In this document: piece by piece, positions 43,580-54,013 of the stretch
Position numbering within the stretch: the first letter of the stretch is position 1
How the letters are laid out: every line of letters begins with the position of its first letter
Source: JAUXFS01 sp963772635
GTDB lineage: Bacteria; Pseudomonadota; Alphaproteobacteria; Rhodospirillales; Defluviicoccaceae
Direction: 5' to 3'
DNA length: 64,000 nt
Assembly (NCBI GenBank): GCA_963772635.1
Contig: CAVYYK010000028.1
Coordinates: 248,001-312,000 of the forward strand
The notes under the pieces: generated by a model
Told to the model about the DNA's origin: nothing
The model's database searches: none
The model's input: only the letters and a program-made list of their open reading frames with translations
Position numbers and translations under genes: made by a program

Positions 43580-46500
43580 CTATTTTCCCGGTTCGCTGGT
43601 CGCTTGGGCGGGCGCCTCGGCCGTCTCGGCTTTCGCCGCCTTGCCGCCGCGTTCGCTCAGGCCTTGCATCAGCACGTAGAACACCGGCACGAACGGGATG
43701 GCAATCAGGGTCGACGCCAGCATGCCGCCGAACACCACGGTGCCGATCGCCTGCTGGCTGGCGGCGCCGGCGCCGGACGCGATGAGCAGCGGGACGACAC
43801 CGAGAATGAACGAGAACGAGGTCATGACGATGGCGCGGAACCGGCGTTGGGTCGCCTCGATCGCGGCTTCGGCGATGGACTTGCCTTCGGCGCGCAGCTC
43901 GCGGGCAAACTCGACGATCAGGATCGCGTTCTTGCTGGCCAGCCCGATCATCAGCACCAGGCCGACCTGGGTGTAGAGGTTGTTGTCGAAGTGGCGGACG
44001 ATCAGCGCCAGCAGCACCCCGACCATCGCCATCGGCACCACCAGGATGACCGCGCCCGGGTTGGTCCAGCTTTCGTACTGGGCGGCGAGGACGAGGAACA
44101 CCAGGACGATGGACAGAGCGTAAATGAAATAGGCCGTATTGCCGACCTGCTGCTCCTGGTAGGCGGTCGTCGTCCACTCGTAGGCCATCCCAACCGGCAG
44201 GTTGGCGTCGGCCACCTGCTCCATCAGCGCGAGAGCCTCGCCGGAGCTCGATCCCGGGCGCCGGTCCACCGAGGACGGACGCCGCCGGATAGAGGTTGTA
44301 GCGGGTGACCAGTTCCGAGCCGACGGTGCGTCGCGCTTCGATCAAGGTGCCCAGCGGAACCATCTCGCCCTCAACGTTGCGCACGTAAAGATCGGCGATG
44401 TCCTCCGCTTGCAGGCGGTACGGCGCATCGGCCTGCATTCTCACTTGAAAACTCTGCCCGAACTTGTTGAAGAGGTTGATGAAAACAGATCCGACATCGG
44501 CCTGCAGGGTCGAAAAAACGTCGCCGATCGGCACGCCAAGGGACTCGGCCTTGGTGCGGTCGATGTCGAGGAAAAGCTGCGGACTGCGGGCGCTGAACGT
44601 CGTGAGCACGCCCCGAAGGCTGGACTGGCTGTTGGCGGCTCGGACCGTCTCCATCGCCGCGTTCTGCAGCTCGGCCAAGCCGAGGGAGCGGCGATCCTGA
44701 ATCATCATCTGGAAACCGCCGGACTGCCCGAGACCGGCGATCGGCGGCGGAATGAGGACTGCGATCGCCGCTTCCTGGATGGACGCCATTTGCTTGCGCA
44801 GGTTGGCGACGATGGCGTCCTGCGACAGATCCGCACCGCGCTTCTCCCAGCTCTCGTAGATGACGAAGGTGGAGAACGTGTTGGTGACGTTGGCGTTGTC
44901 GATGATCGAGAGACCGCCGATGGTCACCCACTGCGCGATGCCGGGAGTTTTTTCGAGGATGGCGTCGACCTTCGCCGAGACCGCCTTGACCCGCGGTTGC
45001 GCGGCGGCATTGGGAAGCGTCGCGAAGACGATGGCGTAGCCCTGGTCCTCGGTGGGAAGGAAACCGGTCGGCTGTTGCGCGAACCGCCAGCCGGCGACGC
45101 CGATCGCCACCAAAAATACCAGCAGTGAAATCATCGGGTGGCTCACCATGCGGCGAACGATGCCGATGTAGACGTCCTCGGCGGCCTGATATCCCTTGTT
45201 GAACCCGCCGAAGAAGATCCGGGAAACCTTGTTTGGCTTTTTTTCCCTATTGGGTGGGCGCAGGAATACGCGGACCTGGGCCGGGCTCAGCGACAACGCG
45301 ATCAGCGCACTGAGGACCGCCGTCGAGGCGATGACCAGGGCAAACTGGCGGAACAGCTGGCCGGTGATGCCGGGGATGAACGAGGCCGGCAGGAACACCG
45401 CGATCAGCACCAGGGTGACGCCGACGATCGGACCGGTCAGCTCGCCCATCGCCTTGACCGCGGCGTCGCGCGGCGACATCCCCTGTTCCATGTAGTGCGA
45501 CGAGTTCTCGACGACGATGATCGCGTCGTCGACGACGATGCCGATGGCGAGGATCACCGCGAACAACGTCATCAGGTTGATGCTGAAGCCGAGCATCGCC
45601 ATCGCCCCGAACGCGCCGATGATCGTCACCGGGATGGTCACGGCGGGGATCAGGGTCGCCCGAAGATTCTGCAGAAAAACGAAGATGACGATGAGGACGA
45701 GAACGCCGGCCTCGAACAGCGTGTGGTAGACCGCGTTGATGGCGTCCTCGACGAAGATCGTCGTGTCGTAGTAGACGGCGTACTTCAGGCCCTCCGGGAA
45801 ATCCTTGCTCAGCTCCGCCGTCGTTGCGCGGACCTGTTTGGCGACGTCGAGGGCGTTGGCGCCGGGCAGGGCATAGACGATGACGTGGGCGGCCTTCTTG
45901 CCGGAGAGACCCGAGAAGTTGGCGAAGCTCTGCTGGCTCAACTCGACCCGGGCGACGTCCTTGACGCGGATGACACTGGCGCTCTCGCCGCGATTGCTCT
46001 TGACGATGATGTTCTCGAACTCCGAGACCTCGGAGAGCCGTCCCAGAGCATTGATGGTGAACTGAAACACCTGGCTATCCGGCACCGGCGCCCCGCCGAT
46101 CTGGCCGGCGACCACCTGGGTGTTCTGTTGAGCGATGGCCTGCTGCACATCGAGAACGGTCAGATCGAAGGACTTGAGCTTCTCGGGGTCGAGCCAGACC
46201 CGCATGGCGTAGGCACCCGCGCCGACGACCTTGACCTGGCCGACGCCGGGGACCCGCCCGAGGGGATATTGCAGGTTGATGACCGCGTAGTTGGCGAGGT
46301 AGGTGTCGTCGAACCGGTTGTCGTCCGAATAGAGGCTCACCACCTGCAGGATGTTGGTCGACACCTTGCGCACGGTGACGCCCTGCGCCTGAACCGTCTC
46401 CGGCAACTGCGAGAGGGCGGCGTTGGCGAAGTTCTGCACCAGGGTCAGCGCCGCATCGAGGTCCGTTCCCACCTCGAACGTCACCGTCAGCGTATAGCTC

Positions 46501-46757
46501 CCGTCGCTGCCGCTGGTCGACTGCATGTAGATCGAGCCTTCGACACCGTTCAACTGGTTCTCGATGGGAATGCCGACGGTGTTGGCGACGACTTCGGCGT
46601 TGGCGCCGGGAAAGCTCGTCGTCACCTGGATCGTCGGCGGAACGATGTTCGGATACTGGGAGATCGGAAGCTGCAGGATCGCCACCACGCCGAGGATGAC
46701 GATGATGATCGCGACGACGTTGGCGAAGATCGGGCGGTCGATGAAGAACTTCGACAT
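43580..46757 (-). CDS. RND multidrug efflux transporter (AcrB/HAE1), one frameshift
   Basis: The inner-membrane pump of a tripartite efflux system, about 1050 residues when repaired. It starts MSKFFIDRPIFANVVAI, has the porter domain motifs (SFPGANAEVV, GSDGSYTLTVTF), the proton-relay segment AIGIVVDDAIIVVEN in helix 4, and a C-terminal VGLVLMIGLASKNAILIVEF. One extra A near 44252 (GGGATCGAG) shifts the frame; without it APGSSSGEALALMEQV is continuous. As written the last 220 residues, including four or more helices, would be lost. It follows the adaptor gene by 18 bases. Confidence 0.92.
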
Positions 46758-46775
46758 GACGGTCGGGCTTCCCGG

Positions 46776-48026
46776 CTACTGATTCTGCGAGGGAGCTTTG
46801 GGCTGCGGAGGCGGGGCGGACGTCTCGGTTTTTGGCGCGCCCGGTTGCTTGTCGCCCTTGGCAGATGCCTGTTCGGTCGTGGGCGTGACTTTCCGCCCCG
46901 GAATGGCGCGCAACAGGCCGTCGACGATAACCCGCTCGTCGCCCTTGAGGCCCTTGGTGATGACCCGCATTCCGTCCGAAATCGGTCCCTGTTCGACGCC
47001 GCGACGCTCGACCGTGTCGTCCGCACCGACGACCAACACGTATTCGCCCTGTTGATCGAAACCGACGGCTTGCTGGGGCACCAGCATCGCATCCTTGTTC
47101 TCGCCGACGGGTCCGCGGATCTTGGCGAACAGACCGGGCAGGAGTTTGCGGGTCGGGTTGTTGAAGACGCCCCGCAATTGCAGCGTTCCGGTGTTGGGGT
47201 CGAGGGTGATGGCGGCGAAATCGAGATACCCTTCGTAGGGATAGCCCTCGTCGGTTGCGAGGCCGAGGTACAACGCCTGGCTCTTGCCTCTCGCCTCCGT
47301 GCCGGGATCGGGTCTGTTCCTTTTTTCCATGATCGGCAGGAGGGCCCGCTCGTTGATGGTGAAGTAGACGTAGACCGGGTCGATCTGGTTGACCTCGGCG
47401 AGGAGAGTTTTTTCGCCCGCGCCCACCAGGTTTCCCGGATCCTTGAGCCGGCGGCCGACGCGGCCATCGAAGGGGGCATACACCTTGGTATAACCGAGGT
47501 TGAGTTCGGCCGTTTCCAGCGCCGCCTTCATCGCCAGCACCTCGGCAGCCTGGCCTTGCTGAATCGCCTCCGCCTCGTCCACCTGTTGTTGACTGATCGC
47601 ACCGCTGCGTCCGGCCTGGCGTCTGCGTTCGGCGGTCAGCTTGGCCTGCTTGAAGGACGCCTGCGCCCGCGCCAAGTCGGCCTTGGCCGCATCGACCTGG
47701 GCGATATAGGGCGCCCGCTCGATTTGGAACAACTGCTCACCCTCCTTGACCAGGTCGCCGTCCTGAAACAGCACCTTCTCCAGATAGCCCTCGACCCGTG
47801 CCCGAAGCTCGACGGTCTGGACCGCGGCGATATTGCCGGTGAACTCCAGATAGTCGGTAACCGGTTTCTGTACGGGTTTGGCGACTGTCACCTTTGGCGG
47901 TGGCGGCGGAACATAGGCGTTCTTTTCCTCGCACGCCGCGGTCATGCCTGCAATCACCAACAGCAATGCGAGCGGGGCCAAAAACGTACGGTCTGTTCTC
48001 TTGTCGGTGAACATTGATCTCAGCAT
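46776..48026 (-). CDS. RND efflux periplasmic adaptor (AcrA/MexA-like)
   Basis: A 416-residue membrane-fusion protein that links the pump to an outer-membrane channel. It has a signal peptide with a lipobox-like TAAC (Cys at about 32), a biotinyl-lipoyl hairpin with VELRARVEGYLEKVLFQDGD, a coiled-coil hairpin (about residues 105-170), the LGYTKVYAPFDGRVG return strand, and a beta-barrel domain. A Pro/Gln-rich tail closes it. ATG at codon 5 is an alternative start. No TolC-like gene is in the window. Confidence 0.92.
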   Translation of the reverse strand: MLRSMFTDKRTDRTFLAPLALLLVIAGMTAACEEKNAYVPPPPPKVTVAKPVQKPVTDYLEFTGNIAAVQTVELRARVEGYLEKVLFQDGDLVKEGEQLFQIERAPYIAQVDAAKADLARAQASFKQAKLTAERRRQAGRSGAISQQQVDEAEAIQQGQAAEVLAMKAALETAELNLGYTKVYAPFDGRVGRRLKDPGNLVGAGEKTLLAEVNQIDPVYVYFTINERALLPIMEKRNRPDPGTEARGKSQALYLGLATDEGYPYEGYLDFAAITLDPNTGTLQLRGVFNNPTRKLLPGLFAKIRGPVGENKDAMLVPQQAVGFDQQGEYVLVVGADDTVERRGVEQGPISDGMRVITKGLKGDERVIVDGLLRAIPGRKVTPTTEQASAKGDKQPGAPKTETSAPPPQPKAPSQNQ

Positions 48027-48167
48027 GGGATTGTCGTTTCGTTGGACATGTGCCGCGAACCTATCTCACCCCCGGTGCTTTCACAACGTTAGATGCCCGC
48101 CTATACTTCAACGATCCAAAACCGATCGCCGGCGTCCCGGCATCGAAAGAGAGAAAAGGGGAGGTTG

Positions 48168-48352
48168 ATGGCCAAGAAGAAAGCGAAAAAGAAGGATTCC
48201 GAGCCCGCCTCAACTGCATCTTCCACCTGCTCGGCCTGATCCCGTACAAGGGCGTTCCGTTCGAGGCGCCGTCGATGCCCAAGCCGAAAAAGAAACCCGA
48301 GGGCGTTCCCGACAAGCCGATGTACCGGCACATCGTGCCCGAGAACTATTGA
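48168..48352 (+). pseudogene. Possible small basic protein, frame interrupted
   Basis: GGGGAGG precedes an ATG that begins MAKKKAKKKDSEP but stops after 23 codons. Another frame from about 48200 reads RARLNCIFHLLGLIPYKGVP and ends KPMYRHIVPENY, which looks like a real, conserved-type tail. Joining the two needs one base change near 48200 and gives a Lys-rich protein of about 60 residues. I recognise no family. It lies divergently from the pump operon and before the HlyD gene, and may be a small gene of its own. Confidence 0.4.
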
Positions 48353-48384
48353 GAGGCCGGCACCGGTGATTGGAGAAAGAATCC

Positions 48385-49281
48385 ATGACCCCCAGCAAGC
48401 GCAAGTTCGTCGCCGTAGTCGTTGTCCTGATCGCCGCGGCCGCGGCCGGCACCTTCTATTACCGATACCGAGCGAGTCAACAAGCGGCGGCGGATGAACT
48501 GGTCCTCTACGGCAACATCGATATCCGTCAGGTGAATCTCGCGTTCTTCGACCAGGACCGCATCGCCGAGATGCATGTTGTCGAAGGCGAAAGGGTGAAG
48601 CGTGGCCAGCTTCTTGCGGTGCTGGACACGCGCGAACGAGAGCTCGACGTCGATCGCGCCGAGGCGGAACTGGTCAAGGCGCGTGAGGATCTGAAGTTTG
48701 CCGACGTTCATCTTCGGGACATCATGGCCGCCAGAAAGAAAAGCCCAGGCGCGGTGAGCGGGCTTCAGGAAGAGGAGACGAGGGCGGCGAGGAATGCCCT
48801 GCGCGCACTCGTCGATTCCAACCGGGCCAAACTGGCGCTCTCCGAGAAGAAACTGACGGACGGCTATCTCCACGCGCCCGCCGACGCGGTCGTCCAAACC
48901 CGCGTTGTGGAACCGGGCGACATGGCGTCGCCGCAGTTGACGGTCTATACCCTGGCGCTGATCGATCCCATGTGGGCGCGGGTATTCGTCGACGAGCCCG
49001 ATATCGGCCGACTCCGCGAGGGTGCCCGCGCCTATCTCACCTCCGACAGCTATCCCGGCAAGCGCTACGCGGGATGGGTCGGTTTCATCTCGCCGGTTGC
49101 CGAGTTCACCCCGAAGACGGTCGAAACGACCGAGGTCCGCACCGATCTCGTCTACCAGGCCCGCATATACGTCTGCAATCCGGAGAACGAACTGCGTCTC
49201 GGGATGCCGGTGACGGCGCACATTCCGTTCGATCAGCCGGCCGAACCGCTGACGCAAGCGACCGCGTGCCCGTCGAAGTAG
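48385..49281 (+). CDS. HlyD-family periplasmic adaptor (YbhG-like)
   Basis: A 298-residue membrane-fusion protein for an ABC exporter. A single N-terminal helix (about residues 8-26) anchors it. LVLYGNIDIRQVNLAF is the typical opening of YbhG-type adaptors, followed by VVEGERVKRGQLLAVLD (lipoyl half-motif), a charged hairpin (about 75-150), and DGYLHAPADAVVQTRVVEPG. The ATG at 48385 has GGAG at fair spacing; a TTG 15 bases upstream is unlikely. It is followed after 4 bases by the ATPase gene. Confidence 0.9.
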   Translation: MTPSKRKFVAVVVVLIAAAAAGTFYYRYRASQQAAADELVLYGNIDIRQVNLAFFDQDRIAEMHVVEGERVKRGQLLAVLDTRERELDVDRAEAELVKAREDLKFADVHLRDIMAARKKSPGAVSGLQEEETRAARNALRALVDSNRAKLALSEKKLTDGYLHAPADAVVQTRVVEPGDMASPQLTVYTLALIDPMWARVFVDEPDIGRLREGARAYLTSDSYPGKRYAGWVGFISPVAEFTPKTVETTEVRTDLVYQARIYVCNPENELRLGMPVTAHIPFDQPAEPLTQATACPSK

Positions 49282-49285
49282 GCCG

Positions 49286-51133
49286 ATGACGGCTCTGGAC
49301 AGTTGCGATGGCGAGGCGACGAAACGGGACGCTCCGGCCGATCCCGTCATCGAAATCCGCGACGTCGTGAAGCGGTTCGTTCTGGGTACGCGAACGATCA
49401 CGGCGCTGGATCGTTTCTCGGCGTCCATCCGGGCCGGCCAAATCACCGGCCTTGTCGGACCGGACGGCGCCGGCAAGACAACACTGATGCGTCTGATCAC
49501 CGGTTTGCTGAAACCCGATTCCGGCGAGATTCGCGTCCTCGGCATGGACAGCGTCGACCGGGCACAGGAGATCCAGGCCAATCTTGGCTATATGCCGCAG
49601 CGCTTCGGCCTCTACGAAGACCTCACGGTCGCAGAGAACTTCAAACTCTACGCCGATCTCCAGGGGGTCGCGGGCGAGGAGCGAAGGGCGCGTTTCGAGC
49701 GTCTGATGGCGTTCACCGGGCTTGCTCCCTTCGGGCACCGCCTCGCCGGACACCTCTCCGGGGGAATGAAACAAAAGCTGGGCTTGGCGTGCGCCCTGGT
49801 GCGTCCGCCCAGACTGCTGTTGCTCGACGAACCCAGCGTCGGCGTCGACCCGGTGTCGCGCCGGGAGCTTTGGGCGATCGTTCAAACCCTGGTCGGGGAG
49901 GGGATCAGCGTGCTGTGGAGCACCGCCTACTTCGACGAGGCCGAACGCTGCCATGACGTGCTTCTGATGAGCGAGGGGGATCTGCTCGATTCCGGACCGC
50001 CCGAGACTTTCGGGAAGCGCCTGAAGAATCGAACCTTCGCGTTGCCGATCGGCGCGGCCGACAAGCGAGCCATTCTCGACACGGCGGAGACCGTTCCCGA
50101 TGTCGTCGACGCCCTGATCAAGGGCGACGACCTGCACCTGTTGCTGTCGAAAAGTGTCGACAGTGCCGGCATCGCCGCACTCGAACGCCGGTTCGCCGGC
50201 GGCGATGGCGGCGGCAAGCTGCGGGCGGTCCAGCCGCTCTTCGAGGACGCGTTCGTCGCCCTGGTCAAGGCCCGGCGCTCGGCCGACCCGGAGGCCGAAG
50301 GATCTACCGAATCCGCGGCTTCGGGAAGCTTCGCGGTTCGCGTCCCGTCGTCGAGCGCGACCACGTCCTCCGGCGACGAGGCCGTCATCGACGTGGAAGG
50401 TCTGGCCCGTGTGTTCGGCGATTTTCGCGCGGTCGACGGGATCGGTTTCCAGGTGCGAAGGGGCGAGATTTTCGGGCTGTTGGGACCCAACGGCGCGGGC
50501 AAATCGACGACGTTCAAGATGCTTTGCGGTTTGCTGCCGCCGTCCGAGGGCAAGGCGCTGGTGCTCGGCATCGACCTCAGACGGGCCGCGGCGAAGGCGC
50601 GGGCGCGGATCGGCTACATGGCGCAGAAATTCTCCCTCTATGGCAACATGAGCGTGCTGCAAAATCTCGGCTTTTTCGCCAGCGCCTACGGCCTCGGCGG
50701 CAAGATCAAACAACAAAGGATAGACCAGGAGATGAAGGAATTCGGGCTGACCGGCTATGCGCAGGCGATCAGCGGCGATCTCCCCCTCGGCTACAAGCAG
50801 CGCCTGGCCCTGGCCTGCGCGATCATGCACGAGCCGGGGATCCTTTTTCTCGATGAGCCGACCTCGGGTGTCGATCCTTTGATCCGCCGAGGATTCTGGA
50901 AACGGATCAATGCGATGGCGGCGGCGGGGGTGACGATCATGGTGACCACCCACTTCATGGAGGAGGCCGAATACTGCGACCGCATCGGGATCATCTATCG
51001 GGGCAAACTGGTGGCGTCGGGATCGCCGGACGAACTGAAGGCCCGGCATCGAACCCCGGACCTTCCCGAGCCGACACTCGAGGACACGTTCATCGGGCTG
51101 ATCGAAACCTATGACCGGGACCACCCGCTATGA
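49286..51133 (+). CDS. ABC exporter ATPase with two nucleotide-binding domains (YbhF-like)
   Basis: A 615-residue protein with two fused ABC ATPase domains. The first has Walker A GPDGAGKTT, signature LSGGMKQKL and Walker B LLLLDEPSVGVD. The second, from about residue 360, has GPNGAGKST, the altered signature LPLGYKQRL and FLDEPTSGVD. The same altered second signature is known in E. coli YbhF. It powers the two ABC-2 permeases encoded next, probably exporting drugs or lipids. It overlaps the first permease gene by 4 bases. Confidence 0.92.
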   Translation: MTALDSCDGEATKRDAPADPVIEIRDVVKRFVLGTRTITALDRFSASIRAGQITGLVGPDGAGKTTLMRLITGLLKPDSGEIRVLGMDSVDRAQEIQANLGYMPQRFGLYEDLTVAENFKLYADLQGVAGEERRARFERLMAFTGLAPFGHRLAGHLSGGMKQKLGLACALVRPPRLLLLDEPSVGVDPVSRRELWAIVQTLVGEGISVLWSTAYFDEAERCHDVLLMSEGDLLDSGPPETFGKRLKNRTFALPIGAADKRAILDTAETVPDVVDALIKGDDLHLLLSKSVDSAGIAALERRFAGGDGGGKLRAVQPLFEDAFVALVKARRSADPEAEGSTESAASGSFAVRVPSSSATTSSGDEAVIDVEGLARVFGDFRAVDGIGFQVRRGEIFGLLGPNGAGKSTTFKMLCGLLPPSEGKALVLGIDLRRAAAKARARIGYMAQKFSLYGNMSVLQNLGFFASAYGLGGKIKQQRIDQEMKEFGLTGYAQAISGDLPLGYKQRLALACAIMHEPGILFLDEPTSGVDPLIRRGFWKRINAMAAAGVTIMVTTHFMEEAEYCDRIGIIYRGKLVASGSPDELKARHRTPDLPEPTLEDTFIGLIETYDRDHPL

Positions 51134-52315
51134 CCGACCCGCCATCGGCGCGGTCGCGAGAAGGGGGCGCGGCACCGGCGCCCAAGCCGATACCCGGCGG
51201 TCGGCGGATGCGGCTCATCGGCCTCGTGCGCAAGGAATCGCTGCAGATCCTCCGCGATCCGAGCAGCATATCGATCGCTTTCGTCCTTCCGGTGATCCTG
51301 CTTCTCCTGTTCGGTTTCGGCATATCCCTGGACGCCAAACACGTTCCCGTCGCGCTGGTCATCGAGAATCCGACGAGCGAGACCGCAAGCTTCGCCGGTT
51401 CGCTGATCGGTTCGCGTTACCTTGCGCCGGTGATCTTCAGCCACCGCCGGCAGGCGGAAGAGGCGATGATGACGCACCGGGTGGACGCGATGGTGGTTCT
51501 GAGGGCGGATTTCGCCCGCCGTCTGTGGTCTCCCGCCGGGGCACCGATCCAGGTGATCGTCAACGGAACGGACGCGAACACGGGGCGGATCATCGGCGGC
51601 TACATGGACGGGGCCTGGCAGAAATGGCTGGTGCAGCGGGCGGTGGAGGAGGGGCAGGTCGCTCGATGCTCCGGTCGTCGCCGAGCAACGGGTGTGGTTC
51701 AACGCGGAGGTGCGCAGCCGCAACTTTCTCGTTCCGGGCCTGATCGCGATCATCATGACCCTGATCGGCACCTTGCTGACCGCCTTGGTGGTCGCCCGTG
51801 AGTGGGAGCGCGGCACCATGGAGGCGCTGATGGTCACGCCGGTGCGGATCGGCGAGATCCTGCTCGGAAAGCTGATCCCCTATTTCGTCCTCGGCATGGG
51901 CGGAATGGCGATCTCGACGGCGATGGCGGTGTGGGTGTTCGACGTGCCGTTTCGCGGCTCGTTCGCGGTTCTGCTCGTCGTCTCCGCCCTGTTCATGATC
52001 ACCGCGCTCGGCATGGGGCTGCTGATTTCGACGGTGGTCCGGAGCCAGTTCGTCGCCGGCCAGGTGGCGATCGTGGTGGCGTTCCTGCCGGCGTTCATCC
52101 TTTCGGGGTTCATCTTCGACATCGCCAGCATGCCGCCGGTGGTCCGGGCGATCACCCATGTCATTCCGGCGCGCTATTTCGTGTCCTCGCTGCAAACCCT
52201 GTTTCTCGCCGGAACCGTGTGGCCGATCGTCCTCTCCGACGGCGCCGCGCTCGCGCTGATGGCGACGATCTTTCTCGGCCTGACCCGCCGCAAGTCCCGC
52301 AAATCGCTGGAGTAG
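51130..52315 (+). pseudogene. ABC-2 type permease, first (YbhS-like), one frameshift
   Basis: The membrane subunit starts in one frame (RLIGLVRKESLQILRDPSS, then the first helix FVLPVILLLLFGFGISLD and an extracytoplasmic domain) and continues in another from about 51665 (VWFNAEVRSRNFLVPGLIAI, five helices with REWERGTMEALMVTPV). Dropping one base in GCTCGATGC near 51664 joins them into about 394 residues of normal ABC-2 layout. Both halves are conserved, so the break is either recent or a sequence error. Confidence 0.85.
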
Positions 52316-52326
52316 GGGAGGGAACC

Positions 52327-53438
52327 GTGTGGAACCGCATCGGTGCGCTGATCGCCAAGGAATTCGTCGCGGTGTGGAGCGACAAGAAGAGCCGCTTCGT
52401 CATCATCGTTCCGCCGATCGTTCAGCTCCTGGTCTTCGGCTACGCGGCGACGTTCGACGTCGACCACGTGGCAACGGCGATCTACAACGAGGATGGCGGC
52501 CTCGCCGCCCGCGAGCTCGTCGCCCGGTTCGAAGGCTCGCCCACCTTCGACGTCGTCGCCAGACTGGACCATGAGGCCGAGATCGCCGAAGTCGTCGACC
52601 CGAAGATCGCGAGCCTGGTGGTGCATGTCGGCGAGACGTTCTCGCGCGATCTGATCGCCCACCGGCCGGCGAGGGTTCAACTCATCGTCGACGGCCGGGA
52701 GTTCGAACACCGCTCTGATCATCCTCGGCTACGCCAGCCGGATCATCGCCGAGTTCAACCAGGAGTGGCTGAGCCTGCACGGAGAACCGCAGCCACCCGC
52801 GAGCCTGGTGGTCCGGGCGTGGTTCAACCCCAATCTTCTCAGCCGCTGGTTCATCGTTCCCGGCATCGTAGCCCTGTTGACCCTCGTCGTCACCACCGTG
52901 GTCACCGCGCTCACGGTCGCGCGCGAACGCGAGCTCGGAACCTTCGAGCAGCTTCTGGTAACGCCGTTCCGGCCGTTCGAGATTCTCGTCGGCAAGGCGG
53001 TTCCGCCGCTGGTCATCGGCCTTGTCGGAGGGTCCGTCATCATCCTCATCGCCGTCCTCTGGTTCGAGCGTGCCGTTCCGCGGCGAGCTGGTGCTGCTCT
53101 ATGCCGGACTCTTCGTCTATATCCTCGCCGTCATCGGGGTCGGACTGATGATTTCGTCGATCTCGCGAACCCAGCAGCAGGCGATTCTCGGCGCCTTCCT
53201 GTTTATCGTCCCGGCGGTCATTCTGTCCGGTTTCGCGACTCCGATCGCCAACATGCCGCCAATCATTCAGGACGTGACCCTCGCCAACCCGATGCGATAT
53301 TTCCTGATTATCGTGCGCGGCATTTTTCTCGAAGGCCTGCCGGCGCCGTTGGTCTACGATCAGCTCTGGCCGATGGCGCTGATCGCGGTCCTTTCCCTTT
53401 CCGGCGCCGCTTGGCTGTTCCGCCATCGCCTCGGATGA
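52327..53438 (+). pseudogene. ABC-2 type permease, second (YbhR-like), two frameshifts
   Basis: It starts at GTG 52327 after GGGGAGG and reads NRIGALIAKEFVAVWSDKKS with the usual first helix. An extra T near 52702 (GAGTTCGAAC) breaks the frame before TALIILGYASRI, and an extra A near 53067 (TTCGAGCGTG) breaks it again before VPFRGELVLLYAG. Removing both gives about 370 residues with six helices and TVARERELGTFEQLLVTPF, a conserved permease loop. It is the last gene of the exporter operon. Confidence 0.85.
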
Positions 53439-53545
53439 GCGGCCTTCCATCGGCACGGCTGGCGCCGTTGTCGAACGATCCCTATCTCCAGGGAGATCGG
53501 ATACAGTCCGATGGCATCATCCGACCCTCAAACCGGAGCACCACC

Positions 53546-53986
53546 ATGAACACGACGGCCCCCGAGAGCGCCGGCCGACCCGCCATCGATCCGGCCGGGT
53601 TTCGCCTCCTGCACACGATGATCCGCGTCCGCGATCTCGACGCGTCGCTGGACTTCTACACCCGTCACCTGGGAATGAAGGTTCTTCGCAAGCAGGACTA
53701 TCCCGGCGGCCGCTTCACCCTCGCTTTCGTCGGATACGGCGACGAGACCGACAACACGGTGATCGAGCTCACCCACAACTGGGATCAGGCGGAGCCGTAC
53801 GCGCTCGGCAGCGGTTTCGGCCACCTGGCGATCGCGGTGCCGGACATCTACGGTGCCTGCAAGGAGATGGAGGCGGAAGGGGTCAACATCACCCGGCCGC
53901 CGGGACCGATGAAGCACGGCACCACCGTCATCGCCTTCATCGAGGACCCGGACGGTTACAAGGTCGAGCTGATCGAGAGAAAGTAG
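53546..53986 (+). CDS. gloA: Lactoylglutathione lyase (glyoxalase I)
   Basis: GloA converts the methylglyoxal-glutathione adduct to S-lactoylglutathione. The 146-residue protein has the metal ligands His in LLHTMIRV, Glu in VIELTHNW, His in GFGHLAIAV and Glu in KVELIER, with FYTRHLGMKVLRKQDYPGG after the first. GGAG lies before the ATG. The open frame runs far upstream through the permease gene, but only this start gives the family N-terminus. Confidence 0.95.
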   Translation: MNTTAPESAGRPAIDPAGFRLLHTMIRVRDLDASLDFYTRHLGMKVLRKQDYPGGRFTLAFVGYGDETDNTVIELTHNWDQAEPYALGSGFGHLAIAVPDIYGACKEMEAEGVNITRPPGPMKHGTTVIAFIEDPDGYKVELIERK

Positions 53987-54013
53987 CCGCCTATCGGATG
54001 CACGGCCTTGGTG

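Noticed and set aside
45138..48017. A 959-codon open frame on the plus strand
   Set aside because: It lies wholly antisense to the RND pump and adaptor genes, has no domain or ribosome binding site, and is explained by high GC content.
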